Shown one piece after another: positions 45,148-58,118 of a stretch of 64,000 bases of DNA. Each line of letters begins with the position of its first letter. Positions within the stretch are counted from its first letter, which is position 1. Under the pieces are notes generated by a model. That model was not told the DNA's origin and ran no database searches. It saw only the letters and a program-made list of their open reading frames with translations. The stretch is from Ligustrum vulgare. Taxonomy: Eukaryota > Streptophyta > Magnoliopsida > Lamiales > Oleaceae. The stretch spans positions 30,167,932 through 30,231,931 of the forward strand of contig OY743183.1 in assembly GCA_963555705.1 (NCBI GenBank), in the 5' to 3' direction. Both the position numbers and the translations under genes were made by a program.

Positions 45148-47229
45148 TATTCAAAAGAATAATTAGAATCCCATAATTTTATTTGTGAATAAAAATAGAA
45201 CATAATTTTCTTACATAAAGTTCAACATAATTATCTCATCAATCTTAACCACTTTTGCCACTTCCATGTTGACCGCCTCGAACCTTCAATTATCTGAAAA
45301 TGGTAAATATCGTGGAGTGAGATTTATAAAATCCCAGTAAGTATACCAAGCATAAATTTTCTTTTGAAAGCATATGGATCATTTTCATCATAACATATGA
45401 TAGGATTGAAATATTCATAAACATAGGGAGACACAAGAATTTTACCGAACTTAAATGGCAAGAATTCTTATGTGTAGCGCTACTAAACTCCGGTCCCCTT
45501 AGCATAATCATAAACATATCATATGGAACCCATAACAATCTTGTGAGATTGATTTCATAGCAATGATCCAAACATTTTCATAAAAACATAAGATATACTT
45601 ACTTGTCATAAAAACATACTTACTTTTCATAAAAACATAAGATATACTTACTTGTCATAAAAACATACTTACTTTTCATAAAAACATAAGGTGTATTTAC
45701 CTTTCATAAAAACATACTTACTTTTCATAAAAACATAAGATATACTTACTTGTCATAAAAACATACTTACTTTTCATAAAAACATAAGGTGTATTTACCT
45801 TTCATAAAAACATACTTACTTTTCATAAAAACATAAGATATACTTACTTGTCATAAAAACATACTTACTTTTCATAAAAACATAAGGTGTATTTACCTTT
45901 CATAAAAACATACTTACTTTTCATAAAAACATAAGATATACTTACTTGTCATAAAAACATACTTACTTTTCATAAAAACATAAGGTGTATTTACCTTTCA
46001 TAAAAACATACTTACTTTTCATAAAAACATAAAGTGTATTTACCTTTCATAAAAACATACTTACTTTTCATAAAAACATAAGATATACTTACATTTCATA
46101 AAAACATACTTACTTTACATAAAAACATAAGATATACTTACATTTCATAAAAACATACTTACTTTACATAAAAACATAAGATATACTTACTTGTCATAAA
46201 AACATACTTACTTTTCATAAAAACATAAGGTGTATTTACCTTTCATAAAAACATACTTACTTTTCATAAAAACATAAGATATACTTACCTTTTAAAAGAT
46301 TAAAATGAAGTGTAGTAGTAAATGGACCAAAACTTTTTTTGACCACCTTGAATTTCTCTTACTTGTGGATTTTGTCAAGAGGTTGGAAATAAGTGTATAT
46401 GTGTAGAGTTGTGTGTAAAAGAGATGGGTTTAAATAGATGTATAAAGTTGGCATATTGTAAACATAATCATTCAATTCTATTAATTTTAACACATCCTTT
46501 TCTTAAAGTAAAGCACCATTCATATACTTTTCCATATTTATACAAATAATATGCTCTTCATGATTATATATAATGGAGTCTATCAATCATTCATATATTT
46601 TTCCATATTTATACAAATATTATGCTCTTCATGATTATATATAATGGAGTATATAAATCATTCATATACTTTTCCATTTTTTATACAAATATTATGCTCT
46701 TCATGATTACATATAATGGAGTCTTATCAATCATTCATATACTTTTCCATATTTATACAAATATTATGCTCTTCATGATTATATATAATGGAGTATATAA
46801 ATCATTCATATACTTTTCCATATTTATACAAATATTATGCTCTTCATGATTATATATAATGGAGTATATAAATCATTCATATACTTTTCCATTTTTTATA
46901 CAAATATTATGCTCTTCATGATTACATATAATGGAACCTCTCATGCTTGCATATATTTTCTTAATTTAAATAATAAAAGTAATTTTTGTATAAATAAATA
47001 TTGGGATAACATTGAATTAAGTATTTGGACTTAATATACTTTAAATCAAGAAAATGGAGATATTTTTAGAAATTCGAAATTTAATTTAAAATCGAACGAT
47101 CTCGATTATTTCTTGACTTGGCTATACGAATACGTCGCTGCGTTAACTTAATAAAAATGGGTGAAATAGTAGCGACACGATTTTCTATTAAAATAATTAT
47201 TAATCGCGTAAAAATTCTTGGTTGCTACA
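45148..47229 (-). mobile_element. Family B LTR, last ~110 bp missing
   Basis: 3' part (45148-45575), T2 (45575-46290), leader, T1 (46510-46935) and 5' part. The start reads TGTAGCAACC at 47229, one change from consensus. It is followed by the polypurine tract. Confidence 0.88.
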
Positions 47230-47848
47230 AACTTACCCCCTTAAAATAATTTCGTCCTCGAAATTAAACTTACTTGATCTTATGATTTCTGAACACTTAA
47301 TCAGAATCTCTTCTTCTTCTTCTTATGTAGCATCATCGCTACCATATTTAACCCAACCATATTTAACCCACTGGACTTTGACTAAATGCATCAATTTATT
47401 TTCTTAAGACATGAACTTTTCTATCAATAATAGACATATGTCTACTCATAAATTCTTCTGAATCAAAATGAAAATTCCCAATCGTATGTGATATTTCATC
47501 ATATCTTGTAGTACTCATGTAACCTGTCACTTATCATCGTATCATGTAACCTCAAATATTCGTATTAATATCTCTAAAATTTCAATAAATCTTTACTAAC
47601 ATATCATACCATAATAATTTGTCATTTCTTCTTATCACCAAATATCCCAAAATAATTAAAACGATTACCTGAATATTCTCTATGTAATATACCCAAACAT
47701 GTTATTCACATATCAACATAATCATCAGTTTATCTTTCCAATATTTGTAACCCAAAATTTCTGCAAAATTCAATAAACAAATATCTCCCAAATAATTAAA
47801 ATTCTTAACTCAAATATCATAACATTTCCCGTAAGGTATTCCTTTCAC
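47230..47848 (-). mobile_element. Family B internal 3' end with pol remnant
   Basis: Reverse pol C-terminal remnant (47233-47440) and AT-rich sequence up to the ORF92 region. No intact gene. Confidence 0.7.
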
Positions 47849-48112
47849 TTGCACAAACTTATTAATCCTGATTCAATACAGTCCTTATTTCACTTTCACG
47901 TGTCCCCGTATTATTTCTATACCTTGATTATTATATCAAAATATCAGTACCCAAAATCCAAGAAAATATTCCATATCTCAAATCCCGTCATCATCAAATC
48001 TTCCTTTTATCAAGAAAGTAAACGGCGCATAACTCTTGTTCCCTCTTTTCCATTATTCTATTCCGCGCTTTCTTGCTGGAATCAATATCACGCGGATTTC
48101 CTCCGATCCTTA

Positions 48113-48711
48113 ATGCTTTTAAATAGTTCATGCTGGGAAGAGGTTAGATCCATCAAAACATGGATATCATTCTTACAAACATTCGCAAGTATTATTCCAG
48201 TCTTCCAATGAATGATCTGAGGAAAATTTATCGAATAAGACTCGAAAGATTGAGGTTGCTGATGGCTCATGGTGTTTCAGAAGATGTTCGCTGGTTGATC
48301 GAAGCAAAGGTTCGACTATCTGGTGAATTACCTATGACATTTCCAAAGCACATGCCTGGTTTAGGCAAAAACACCTTCGCAAAGAAACGAAGAGCAAAAA
48401 GGCTGAATGGTTGCTACAAATGTGCTCGTTGGAACTGTGATACTCGTTGCAAAACAGTAGGATATTCTTCTACTAATCGGGATGATAAAATCAAATTCAT
48501 AAAGGGTGGACTGAGTAAGGAGTCTTTGGATGATATTCGACTGACTCTTGAGACGCACCCAAGTGGTTATGTGCAACGTGAACTTTTCTCCTTATACGCT
48601 CAGTTTAACGGGGACAAATATCGTTATAGTCTCCAAAATATAATAGCAAAAGATCCTGTTTGCCAGTCTGTTTTACAAAATGAGGCCTCTGGCAGTTCAT
48701 CAATGATATAA
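48113..48711 (+). pseudogene. CRP with an N-terminal frameshift
   Basis: A base is missing near 48155 (TCAAAACATGG), so translation from the first ATG (48113) leaves frame after VRSIK. From the next ATG (48160, residue 17) 183 residues stay open, with the basic run and all four cysteines. If residue 17 is the real or an alternative start, the gene is functional. Changes Asn87, Phe159, Gly167 and Tyr170 are private. The ORF92 upstream (from 47849) is shifted too. Confidence 0.65.
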
Positions 48712-49048
48712 GGTAAATCTCTTGACACACATTTAAAATATTTTGCTGTTTTCTTTCACGCGTTTTGGAAATAAAATATATTTTCCTTTCTCGAGTTTTG
48801 ATAAAGCTGGAAATAAATATATTTTCCTTTCTCGAGGTTTGATAAAGCTGGAAATAAATCACCGAAAGGTGATATCTTTGGTAAAACAGTCAAAAGTTGG
48901 CCGATTTTGTCAAAAGTAAATCTTTACTTTTTCAGAATCAATGAAAAACAGTAAGTTTTTCCGGCTTTAAATAGCCAAACATATTTCATAGTTCAGGCAT
49001 CCCAAAATCACATCTTCTTCGTAAGTTTTCTCTTCTATACTATCAAAG
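48712..49048 (+). promoter_or_regulatory. CRP-LOG intergenic region with LOG promoter
   Basis: Has the duplicated TTTCCTTTCTCGAG unit, the perfect GAAA-loop hairpin (48858-48873), the palindrome and TTTAAATAGCC. It leads to a truncated LOG. Confidence 0.55.
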
Positions 49049-49570
49049 ATGGCAGCACCAAAACTTCGACAAATCAAAACTATTTGTGTATTTTGTGGAT
49101 CAAAAGTGGGGAAAGGCTTCAGTTATCTAGAAGCGGCCGTAGATCTTGGAAAGAAACTGGGGGAAAAAGGTATCACTCTTGTATATGGGGGTGGTAGCAG
49201 TGGTCTAATGGGTTGTGTTTCCCAATCTGCTCTTGCAGAGAAATCAAAAGTAATCGGTGTCATACCTGTCCCTTTGGTAGATGTTGCAGGAAAAACACGA
49301 GGGCATGAAGTTCAAACCTTATCCATCCATGAACGCATAACTTGTATGCTATATGGTTCTGAAGCCTTTATAGCCCTGCCCGGAGGTTTTGGTACCTTAG
49401 AAGAAATCTTTAACATTACCTCGTGGGCTCAACTAGATCTCCATACTAAGCCTATTGGGCTTCTGAATGTTAACAATTTCTTTGATGGCTTGTTAACCTT
49501 TCTATTCCGCGCTTTCTTGCTGGAATCAATATCACGCGGATTCCCTCCGATCCTTAATGCTTTTAAATAG
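49049..49570 (+). pseudogene. LOG: LOG truncated and fused to CRP upstream sequence
   Basis: The first ~151 LOG residues (with Ala2 and Glu105; PGGFGTLEE intact) run to FDGLLTF, then switch near 49502 into the tail of ORF92 (FRAFLLESISRG) and stop. The last third of the enzyme, needed for the fold and dimer, is missing. The join begins a second CRP copy. Confidence 0.8.
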
Positions 49571-50155
49571 TTCATGCTGGGAAGAGGTTAGATCCATCAA
49601 AAACATGGATATCATTCTTACAAACATTCAAAGTATTATTCCAGTCTTCCAATGAATGATCTGAGGAAAATTTATCGAATAAGACTCGAAAGATTGAGGT
49701 TGCTGATGGCTCATGGTGTTTCAGAAGATGTTCGCTGGTTGATCGAAGCAAAGGTTCGACTATCTGGTGAATTACCTATGACATTTCCAAAGCACATGCC
49801 TGGTTTAGGCAAAAGCACCTTCGCAAAGAAACGAAGAGCAAAAAGGCTGAATGGTTGCTACAAATGTGCTCGTTGGAACTGTGATACTCGTTGCAAAACA
49901 GTAGGATATTCTTCTACTAATCGGGATGATAAAATCAAATTCATAAAGGGTGGACTGAGTAAGGAGTCTTTGGATGATATTCGACTGACTCTTGAGACGC
50001 ACCCAAGTGGTTATGTGCAACGTGAACTTCTCTCCTTATACGCTCAGTTTAACGATGACAAAAATCGTTATAGTCTCCAAAATATAATAGCAAAAGATCC
50101 TGTTTGCCAGTCTGTTTTACAAAATGAGGCTTCTGGCAGTTCAACAATGATATAA
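49557..50155 (+). pseudogene. Second CRP copy with an N-terminal frameshift
   Basis: A base is lost near 49628 (ACATTCAAAGT instead of ACATTCGCAAGT), so the frame breaks after LTNI. From the ATG at 49652 (residue 33) 167 residues remain, including the basic run and finger. The frameshift is independent of the one at 48155. It has Asp167. Confidence 0.65.
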
Positions 50156-50414
50156 GGTAAATCTCTTGATACACATTTAAAATATTTTGCTGTTTTCTTT
50201 CACGCGTTTTGGAAATAAAATATATTTTCCTTTCTCGAGTTTTGATAAAGCTGGAAATAAATCACCGAAAGGTGATATCTTTGGTAAAACAGTCAAAAGT
50301 TGGCCGATTTTGTCAAAAGTAAATCTTTACTTTTTCATAATCAATCAAAAACAGTAAATTTTTTCGGCTTTAAATACCCAAACATATTTCATAGTTCAGG
50401 CATCCCAAAATCAT
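50156..50414 (+). promoter_or_regulatory. CRP-LOG intergenic region, LOG missing
   Basis: Single TTTCCTTTCTCGAG unit, GAAA-loop hairpin, and a TATA-like TTTAAATACCC with one change. It ends at CCCAAAATCA, shared with a reverse LTR, so the LOG start is lost. Confidence 0.55.
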
Positions 50415-51870
50415 AAACATATCATATGGAACCCATAACAATCTTGTGAGATTGATTTCATAGCAATGATCCAAACATTTTCATAAAAACATAAGATATA
50501 CTTACTTGTCATAAAAACATACTTACTTTTCATAAAAACATAAGGTGTATTTACCTTTCATAAAAACATACTTACTTTTCATAAAAACATAAGATATACT
50601 TACTTGTCATAAAAACATACTTACTTTTCATAAAAACATAAGGTATACTTACTTGTCATAAAAACATACTTACTTTTCATAAAAACATACTTACTTTTCT
50701 TAAAAACATAATGTATTTTACTTTTCATAAAAACATACTTACTTTTCTTAAAAACATAAGGTGTATTTACCTTTCATAAAAACATACTTACTTTTCATAA
50801 AAACATAAGGTAATACCTTTCATAAAAACATACTTACTTTTCATAAAAACATAAGGTATATTTACCTTTCATAAAAACATACTTACTTTTCATAAAAACA
50901 TAAGATATACTTACTTGTCATAAAAACATACTTACTTTTCATAAAAACATAAGGTGTATTTACCTTTCATAAAAACATACTTACTTTTCATAAAAACATA
51001 AGATATACTTACTTGTCATAAAAACATACTTACTTTTCATAAAAACATAAGGTGTATTTACCTTTCATAAAAACATACTTACTTTTCATAAAAACATAAG
51101 ATATACTTACTTGTCATAAAAACATACTTAATTTTCATAAAAACATAAGGTGTATTTACCTTTCATAAAAACATACTTACTTTTCATAAAAACATAAGAT
51201 ATACTTACTTGTCATAAAAACATACTTACTTTTCACAAAAACATAAGGTGTATTTACCTTTCATAAAAACATACTTACTTTTCATAAAAACATAAGATAT
51301 ACTTACCTTTTAAAAGATTAAAATGAAGTGTAGTAGTAAATGGACCAAAACTTTCTTGACCACCTTGAATTTCTCTTACTTGTGGATTTTGTCAAGAGAT
51401 TGGAAATAAGTGTATATGCGTAGAGTTGTGTGTAAAAGAGATGGATTTATATAGATGTATAAAGTTGGCATAATGTAAACATCATCATTCAATTCTATTA
51501 ATTTTAACACATCCTTTTCTTAAAGTAAAGCACCATTCATATACTTTTCCATATTTATACAAATAATATGCTCTTCATGATTATATATAATGGAGTCTAT
51601 CAATCATTCATATACTTTTCCATATTTATACAATTATTATGCTCTTCATGATTATATATAATGGAGTATATAAATCATTCATATACTTTTCCATATTTAT
51701 ACAAATATTATGCTCTTCATGATTATATATAATGGAGTATATAATTAATTCATATACTTTTCCATATTTATACAAATATTATGCTCTTCATGATTACATA
51801 TAATGGAGTCTTATCAATCATTCATATACTTTTCCATATTTATACAAATATTATGCTCTTCATGATTATT
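50415..51870 (-). mobile_element. Family B LTR fragment
   Basis: Short 3' part, T2 (50478-51305), leader (TATATAAA variant) and T1 (51540-51865). It then switches via ~17 bp of forward LTR 5' part (ATTTATTTATACAAAAA) to forward internal sequence. Confidence 0.82.
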
Positions 51871-53040
51871 TATTTATACAAAAATTCAGAAAGAAAAGAA
51901 AGAAAGAGAACGGGTGTTGAGCATAATGGGAATAATATGACTTAAGAATGATTTTCAAAATAATTGTTGTCCTCGAGTTTAGAAATGATAAACCTTAAAT
52001 GGACTTTGCATAATTGATTTTAGACATGGCATTAAGTATGAGAAGTCAACAGAAATGATTAGAAATATGTTCAGATTATCTATCATTTAGATTTAATGAG
52101 AAATAGCGAGCCAATTTTATGAATTTTTATGAGATGTTAAGATTATAAGTGATATGATTTTAATGAGACTTTTATGAGAAGCATTATGAAGTTAGAGATT
52201 TAAAGATTTGGTTATTGGGAATTAAGTAATGGATATTATGTTGAGTAAGTGAATTATGCCTCTATATTGAAGAGAAATTTATTATGAACTTTGGCCTTGT
52301 GATTAAATTTTGGGAATATGATTTATGACTTATAAATATAAGTATGAGTAATCTTTTGAGCCAATTAAGGTATGGAAGGAAGTGATATTGTGATATTGAA
52401 AAATATGATTTGAAATTGTTATGTTGAGGAATTATGAATTGAATTATGGGATATTTTTTGATGATATTGAAGTGTTGGAATCGTTTTCAATATTTTTAGA
52501 TCGTTGTGATCAAATGTGGAGTTATTTATTATTGTGAGTTATGAAGTATGCTTATGGTTTGGGATAAGTCCAAATTACAAGGAAGACTTTGTCCAGAATT
52601 TTATCATTTGGAATTAAGAGCATGATATGATAAGCATCCACTAAAGGAATTAAGGTTAGACATGCAAGTTCATTTACATCACAAACGAGATTTAGTAGAT
52701 GATAGCAGAGATTTTATTATTTTCTCATAAGGAGAACATACAAAGAGTCACACTGGAAAAGAAATACATGAAACACGCAAAAGCAAAAGAAAGCAACATG
52801 GGAAATTCCTCAAATTGAGAGATGTGTTTCCGGAGTAGCCGTATCCTACCACCTCTGACCTTTTGAGGAAATAAAGAAACCTTCAAAGAGGTGTGTTTCG
52901 AGAGTAAGAATACTCCGTAATCTACCACCTGGAACCTTTGAGGTACACACAAGATTTAAACATTAAGGAAATCCTAGGAAATTAGAGGGGTGTCTCGAGA
53001 GTAAGAATACTCCGTACTCTACCCCCACCTATTCTAAGAT
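51871..53040 (+). mobile_element. Family B internal region fragment
   Basis: Matches 17100-18263: AT-rich DNA without a gene, then the reverse LOG 3' hairpin region (52680-53040). Confidence 0.75.
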
Positions 53041-53201
53041 TCATAAAGTTAAGTTTACATTAACCGGACTCCATTTTCGCTTGATTCCCCCAGTTTCTTT
53101 CCAAGATCTACGGCCGCTTCTAGATAACTGAAGCCTTTCCCCACTTTTGATCCACAAAATACACAAATAGTTTTGATCTGTCGAAGTTTTGGTGCTTCCA
53201 T
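53041..53201 (-). pseudogene. LOG: LOG with large internal deletion
   Basis: The first ~39 codons (MEAPKLRQIK to LGKKLGE) are joined to the last ~15 (GIKRKWSPVNVNLTL) at a shared CCCCC. About 490 bp, including the catalytic motif, are gone, and the length is not a multiple of three. Confidence 0.85.
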
Positions 53202-53497
53202 CTTTGATAGTATAGAAGAGAAAACTTACGAAGAAGATGTGATTTTGGGATGCCTGAACTATGAAATATGTTTGGCTATTTAAAGCCGAAAAAATTTACT
53301 GTTTTTGATTGATTATGAAAAAGTAAAGATTTACTTTTGACAAAATCGGCCAACTTTTGACTGTTTTACCAAAGATATCACCTTTCGGTGATTTATTTCC
53401 AGCTTTATCAAAACTCGAGAAAGGAAAATATATTTTATTTCCAAAACGCGTGAAAGAAAACAGCAAAATATTTTAAATGTGTATCAAGAGATTTACC
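53202..53497 (-). promoter_or_regulatory. CRP-LOG intergenic region with LOG promoter
   Basis: As at 18918: TATA-like TTTAAATA box, palindrome, GAAA-loop hairpin and a single CTCGAG unit. Confidence 0.55.
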
Positions 53498-54097
53498 TTA
53501 TATCATTGTTGAACTGCCAGAAGCCTCATTTTGTAAAACAGACTGGCAAACAGGATCTTTTGCTATTATATTTTGGAGACTATAACGATTTTTGTCCTCG
53601 TTAAACTGAGCGTATAAGGAGAGAAGTTCACGTTGCACATAACCACTTGGGTGCGTCTCAAGAGTCAGTCGAATATCATCCAAAGACTCCTTACTCAGTC
53701 CACCCTTTATGAATTTGATTTTATCATCCCGATTAGTAGAAGAATATCCTACTGTTTTGCAACGAGTATCACAGTTCCAACGAGCACATTTGTAGCAACC
53801 ATTCAGCCTTTTTGCTCTTCGTTTCTTTGCGAAGGTGCTTTTGCCTAAACCAGGCATGTGCTTTGGAAATGTCATAGGTAATTCACCAGATAGTCGAACC
53901 TTTGCTTCGATCAACCAGCGAACATCTTCTGAAACACCATGAGCCATCAGCAACCTCAATCTTTCGAGTCTTATTCGATAAATTTTCCTCAGATCATTCA
54001 TTGGAAGACTGGAATAATACTTGCGAATGTTTGTAAGAATGATATCCATGTTTTTGATGGATCTAACCTCTTCCCAGCATGAACTATTTAAAAGCAT
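53498..54097 (-). CDS. Basic cysteine-rich protein (CRP), carlavirus NABP-like
   Basis: Full-length 199 residues with Met17 and Glu57, probably the family consensus. KKRRAKR (91-97) precedes C101, C104, C109 and C113. The region between the two possible starts (Met1, Met17) includes Trp8. Later frameshifted copies keep the frame from internal methionines. The LOG partner downstream is destroyed, so CRP remains intact without LOG in this copy. Nucleic-acid binding is inferred from the layout. Confidence 0.6.
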   Translation of the reverse strand: MLLNSSCWEEVRSIKNMDIILTNIRKYYSSLPMNDLRKIYRIRLERLRLLMAHGVSEDVRWLIEAKVRLSGELPMTFPKHMPGLGKSTFAKKRRAKRLNGCYKCARWNCDTRCKTVGYSSTNRDDKIKFIKGGLSKESLDDIRLTLETHPSGYVQRELLSLYAQFNEDKNRYSLQNIIAKDPVCQSVLQNEASGSSTMI

Positions 54098-54362
54098 TAA
54101 GGATCGGAGGGAATCCGCGTGATATTGATTCCAGCAAGAAAGCGCGGAATAGAATAATGGAAAAGAGGGAACAAGAGTTTATGCGCCGTTTACTTTCTTG
54201 ATAAAAGGAAGATTTGATGATGACGGGATTTGAGATATGGAATATTTTCTTGGATTTTGGGTACTGATATTTTGATATAATAATCAAGGTATAGAAATAA
54301 TACGGGGATACGTGAAAGTGAAATAAGGACTGTATTGAATCAGGATTAATAAGTTTGTGCAA
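54084..54362 (-). CDS. 92-codon ORF overlapping the CRP start
   Basis: Another open copy of the unrecognised ORF upstream of a full-length CRP, with a 14-nt overlap. The opposite-strand 40-codon ORF (MNYLKALRIGG to MRRLLS) is also open here. Confidence 0.25.
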   Translation of the reverse strand: MHKLINPDSIQSLFHFHVSPYYFYTLIIISKYQYPKSKKIFHISNPVIIKSSFYQESKRRINSCSLFSIILFRAFLLESISRGFPPILNAFK

Positions 54363-54969
54363 GTGAAAGGAATACCTTACGGGAAATGTTATGATATTTG
54401 AGTTAAGAATTTTAATTATTTGGGAGATATTTGTTTATTGAATTTTGCAGAAATTTTGGGTTACAAATATTGGAAAGATAAACTGATGATTATGTTGATA
54501 TGTGAATAACATGTTTGGGTATATTACATAGAGAATATTCAGGTAATCGTTTTAATTATTTTGGGATATTTGGTGATAAGAAGAAATGACAAATTATTAT
54601 GGTATGATATGTTAGTAAAGATTTATTGAAATTTTAGAGATATTAATACGAATATTTGAGGTCACATGATACGATGATAAATGACAAGTTACATGAATAC
54701 TACAAGATATGATGAAATATCACATACGATTGGGAATTTTCATTTTGATTCAGAAGAATTTATGAGTAGACATATGTCTATTATTGATAAGAAAAATACA
54801 TGTTCTTAAGAAAACAAAGAGATGCATTTAGTAAAAGTCCAGTGGGTTAGATATTATAATGATGAGATTACTAAGAGAAAGAAGAGAAGAGATTCTGATT
54901 AAGTGTTCAGAAATCATAAGATCAAGTAAGTTTTATTTCGAGGACGAAATTATTTTAAGGGGGTAAGTT
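54363..54969 (+). mobile_element. Family B internal 3' end with pol remnant
   Basis: AT-rich sequence, then the pol remnant of the 10-kb subtype (GGTTAGATATTATAATGATGAG) and AAGGGGG before the LTR. Confidence 0.75.
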
Positions 54970-56970
54970 TGTAGCGACCAAGAATTTTTACGCGATTAAT
55001 AATTATTTTAATAGAAAATCGTGTCGCTACTATTTCACCCATTTTTATTAAGTAACGCCGTGACGTATTCGTATAGCCAAGTCAAGAAATAATCGAGATC
55101 GTTCGATTTTAAATTAAATTCCGAATTTCTAAAAATATCTCCATTCTCTTGATTTAAAGTATATTAAGTCCAAGTACTTAATTCAATGTTATCCCAATAT
55201 TTATTTATACAAAAATTACTTTTATTATTTAAATTAAGAAAATATATGCAAGCATGAGAGGTTCCATTATATGTAATCATGAAGAGCATAATATTTGTAT
55301 AAATATGGAAAAGTATATGAATGATTTATATACTCCATTATATATAATCATGAAGAGCATAATATTTGTATAAATATGGAAAAGTATATGAATGATTGAT
55401 AAGACTCCATTATATGTAATCATGAAGAGCATAATATTTGTATAAATATGGAAAAGTATATGAATGATTTATATACTCCATTATATATAATCATGAAGAG
55501 CATAATATTTGTATAAATATGGAAAAGTATATGAATGATTTATATACTCCATTATATATAATCATGAAGAGCATAATATTTGTATAAATATGGAAAAGTA
55601 TATGAATGATTGATAAGACTCCATTATATATAATCATGAAGAGCATAATATTTGTATAAATATGGAAAAGTATATGAATGATTGATAAGACTCCATTATA
55701 TATAATCATGAAGAGCATATTATTTGTATAAATATGGAAAAGTATATGAATGGTGCTTTACTTTAAGAAAAGGATGTGTTAAAATTAATAGAATTGAATG
55801 ATTATGTTTACAATATGCCAACTTTATACATCTATTTAAACCCATCTCTTTTACACACAACTCTACACATATACACTTATTTCCAATCTCTTGACAAAAT
55901 CCACAAGTAAGAGAAATTCAAGGTGGTCAAGAAAGTTTTGGTCCATTTACTACTACACTTCATTTTAATCTTTTAAAAGGTAAGTATATCTTATGTTTTT
56001 ATGAAAAGTAAGTATGTTTTTATGAAAGGTAAATACACCTTATGTTTTTATGAAAAGTAAGTATGTTTTTATGACAAGTAAGTATATCTTATGTTTTTAT
56101 GAAAAGTAAGTATGTTTTTATGAAAGGTAAATACACCTTATGTTTTTATGAAAAGTAAGTATGTTTTTATGACAAGTAAGTATATCTTATGTTTTTATGA
56201 AAAGTAAGTATGTTTTTATGACAAGTAAGTATATCTTATGTTTTTATGAAAAGTAAGTATGTTTTTATGAAAGGTAAATACACCTTATGTTTTTATGAAA
56301 AGTAAGTATGTTTTTATGACAAGTAAGTATATCTTATGTTTTTATGAAAAGTAAGTATGTTTTTATGAAAGGTAAATACACCTTATGTTTTTATGAAAAG
56401 TAAGTATCTTTTTATGACAAGTAAGTAAATCTTATGTTTTTATGAAAAGTAAGTATGTTTTTATGAAAGATAAATATACCTTATGTTTTTATGAAAAGTA
56501 AGTATGTTTTTATGAAAGGTATTACCTTATGTTTTTATGAAAAGTAAGTATGTTTTTATGAAAGGTAAATACACCTTATGTTTTTAAAAAAAGTAAGTAT
56601 GTTTTTATGAAAAGTAAATATACCTTATGTTTTTACGAAAATGTTTGGATCATTGCTATGAAATCAATCTCACAATATTGCTATAGGTCCCATATGATAT
56701 GTTTATGATTATGCTAAGGGGACCAGAGTTTAGTAGCGCTACACATAAGAATTCTTGCCATTTAAGTTCGGTAAAATTCTTGTGTCTCCCTATGTTTATG
56801 AGTATTTCGATCCTATCCTATGTTATGATGAAAATGATCCATATGCTTTCAAAAGAAAATTTATGCTTGGTATACTTACTGGGATTTTATAAATCTCACT
56901 CCACGATATTTACCATTTTCAGATAATTGAAGGTTCGAGGCGGTCAACATGGAAGTGGCAAAAGTGGTTA
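54970..56970 (+). mobile_element. Family B LTR, 3' end missing
   Basis: Starts TGTAGCGACC. T1 spans 55260-55745, then leader, T2 (55978-56640) and 3' part with acceptor CAG. It breaks at AAAAGTGGTTAA, joined to reverse internal sequence. Confidence 0.88.
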
Positions 56971-57390
56971 ATAACCATTGAAACTTGAAGAGGAAGTACT
57001 AATAACCATCCACAGTTTTTCCCTTGTTTTTACACAAAGGTAGTGATAAAGGGATAAATTATTGTACGAATTCATTATTAATTTTGTTTGTTTAATATAT
57101 TATTCCATATATTTTGGGCAAAAGTTACAACCCAACTTAATTTCTAATTGAGTCAATCTTACTAAGCTTAATATGCACCAAAATTCATATAAATATCCTC
57201 TCTGTCTCATGATTCTACATTGAAAAGAATAAAAAAATTGAGTCTTCTATCAATTTATATCATACTTGACATGTATATTATGTGTAACACATAAAGATTC
57301 ATAACATATGAATATTTCATACTTAACATGCTTCAATATAATCATAAATGCCATGTAATTGCTATTATACATAACATACCTGGTTCGAGG
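56971..57390 (-). mobile_element. Internal region fragment (family A-derived)
   Basis: Reverse sequence with one unit of the ~90-bp duplication and AT-rich DNA up to TACCTGGTTCGAGGAGTC. Long open frames here are due to low G+C content. Confidence 0.65.
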
Positions 57391-58118
57391 AGTCAAAACG
57401 TGGAAGGTGGCGTAGCGTATTGATGAGTTAAAATTTTCATAATTAAATAATGGTCTATTTCTTAGAAAAAATTCATTAACCATTTTTGAATCTTTACATG
57501 AGATTTGGCCCAATTGATACACTATCAATACATGTAGTAATTTACTTAGCCCAATTAAAATTTTCATACATGATTGAGCCCAATTTAATATAATACCAAA
57601 TAAAATAATTTGGTTATTCAAAATAAAATTTGCATAAATGATTAGACCAAAATCTGATTCATAATAACAATTTGCTAATGATTTACTTAAATAATAATTT
57701 AGACAACTAAGAAATTTTTTCAAATACATAAAGTTAGGTCTAAAGTGATAAGAGACTTAAAAGTATATCAATTCATATTTCTCCATCACGACAAAATCAA
57801 TAGTTAATTTTTATTTTTATTTTTTTATTGAATAGTAAACGCACTGTTCACCGAACACAAATTTTTTTAAAATGATGAACAGTGACCGTCACGAGTACTA
57901 TTCATGTGAACAGTGTCCCGGTTACTGTTCACCGAACAGTAACCTACTGCTTTACTGTACATGCATAAACATTTTTTTTCCAAGAGATGTAAAATATGAA
58001 GAAAATTAATTACTTTAACTGAAATTAAAAATAGATTAATTGCAATTTCTTGTAGAAATATTTTGAAATGATTTAAGGAGTTTACAGAAAAGTATAACTT
58101 GCTCTGATACCAACTTTT
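57391..58118 (-). mobile_element. Divergent LTR end and leader with primer site
   Basis: Shares GTGGCGTAGCG, TTGATGAGT and the AATAATGGTCTATTTC stretch with the divergent LTR at 27470-27540, then unique AT-rich DNA. A cluster of CTGTTCAC/GTGAACAG palindromes (57838-57960) is followed by the primer-site complement GCTCTGATACCA at 58101-58112. It is probably the leader of a related element. Confidence 0.6.

Noticed and set aside
57250..57729. 159-codon ORF
   Set aside because: AT-rich, Ile/Leu/Tyr/Asn-biased, crosses the border between two element pieces and matches no family I recognise.
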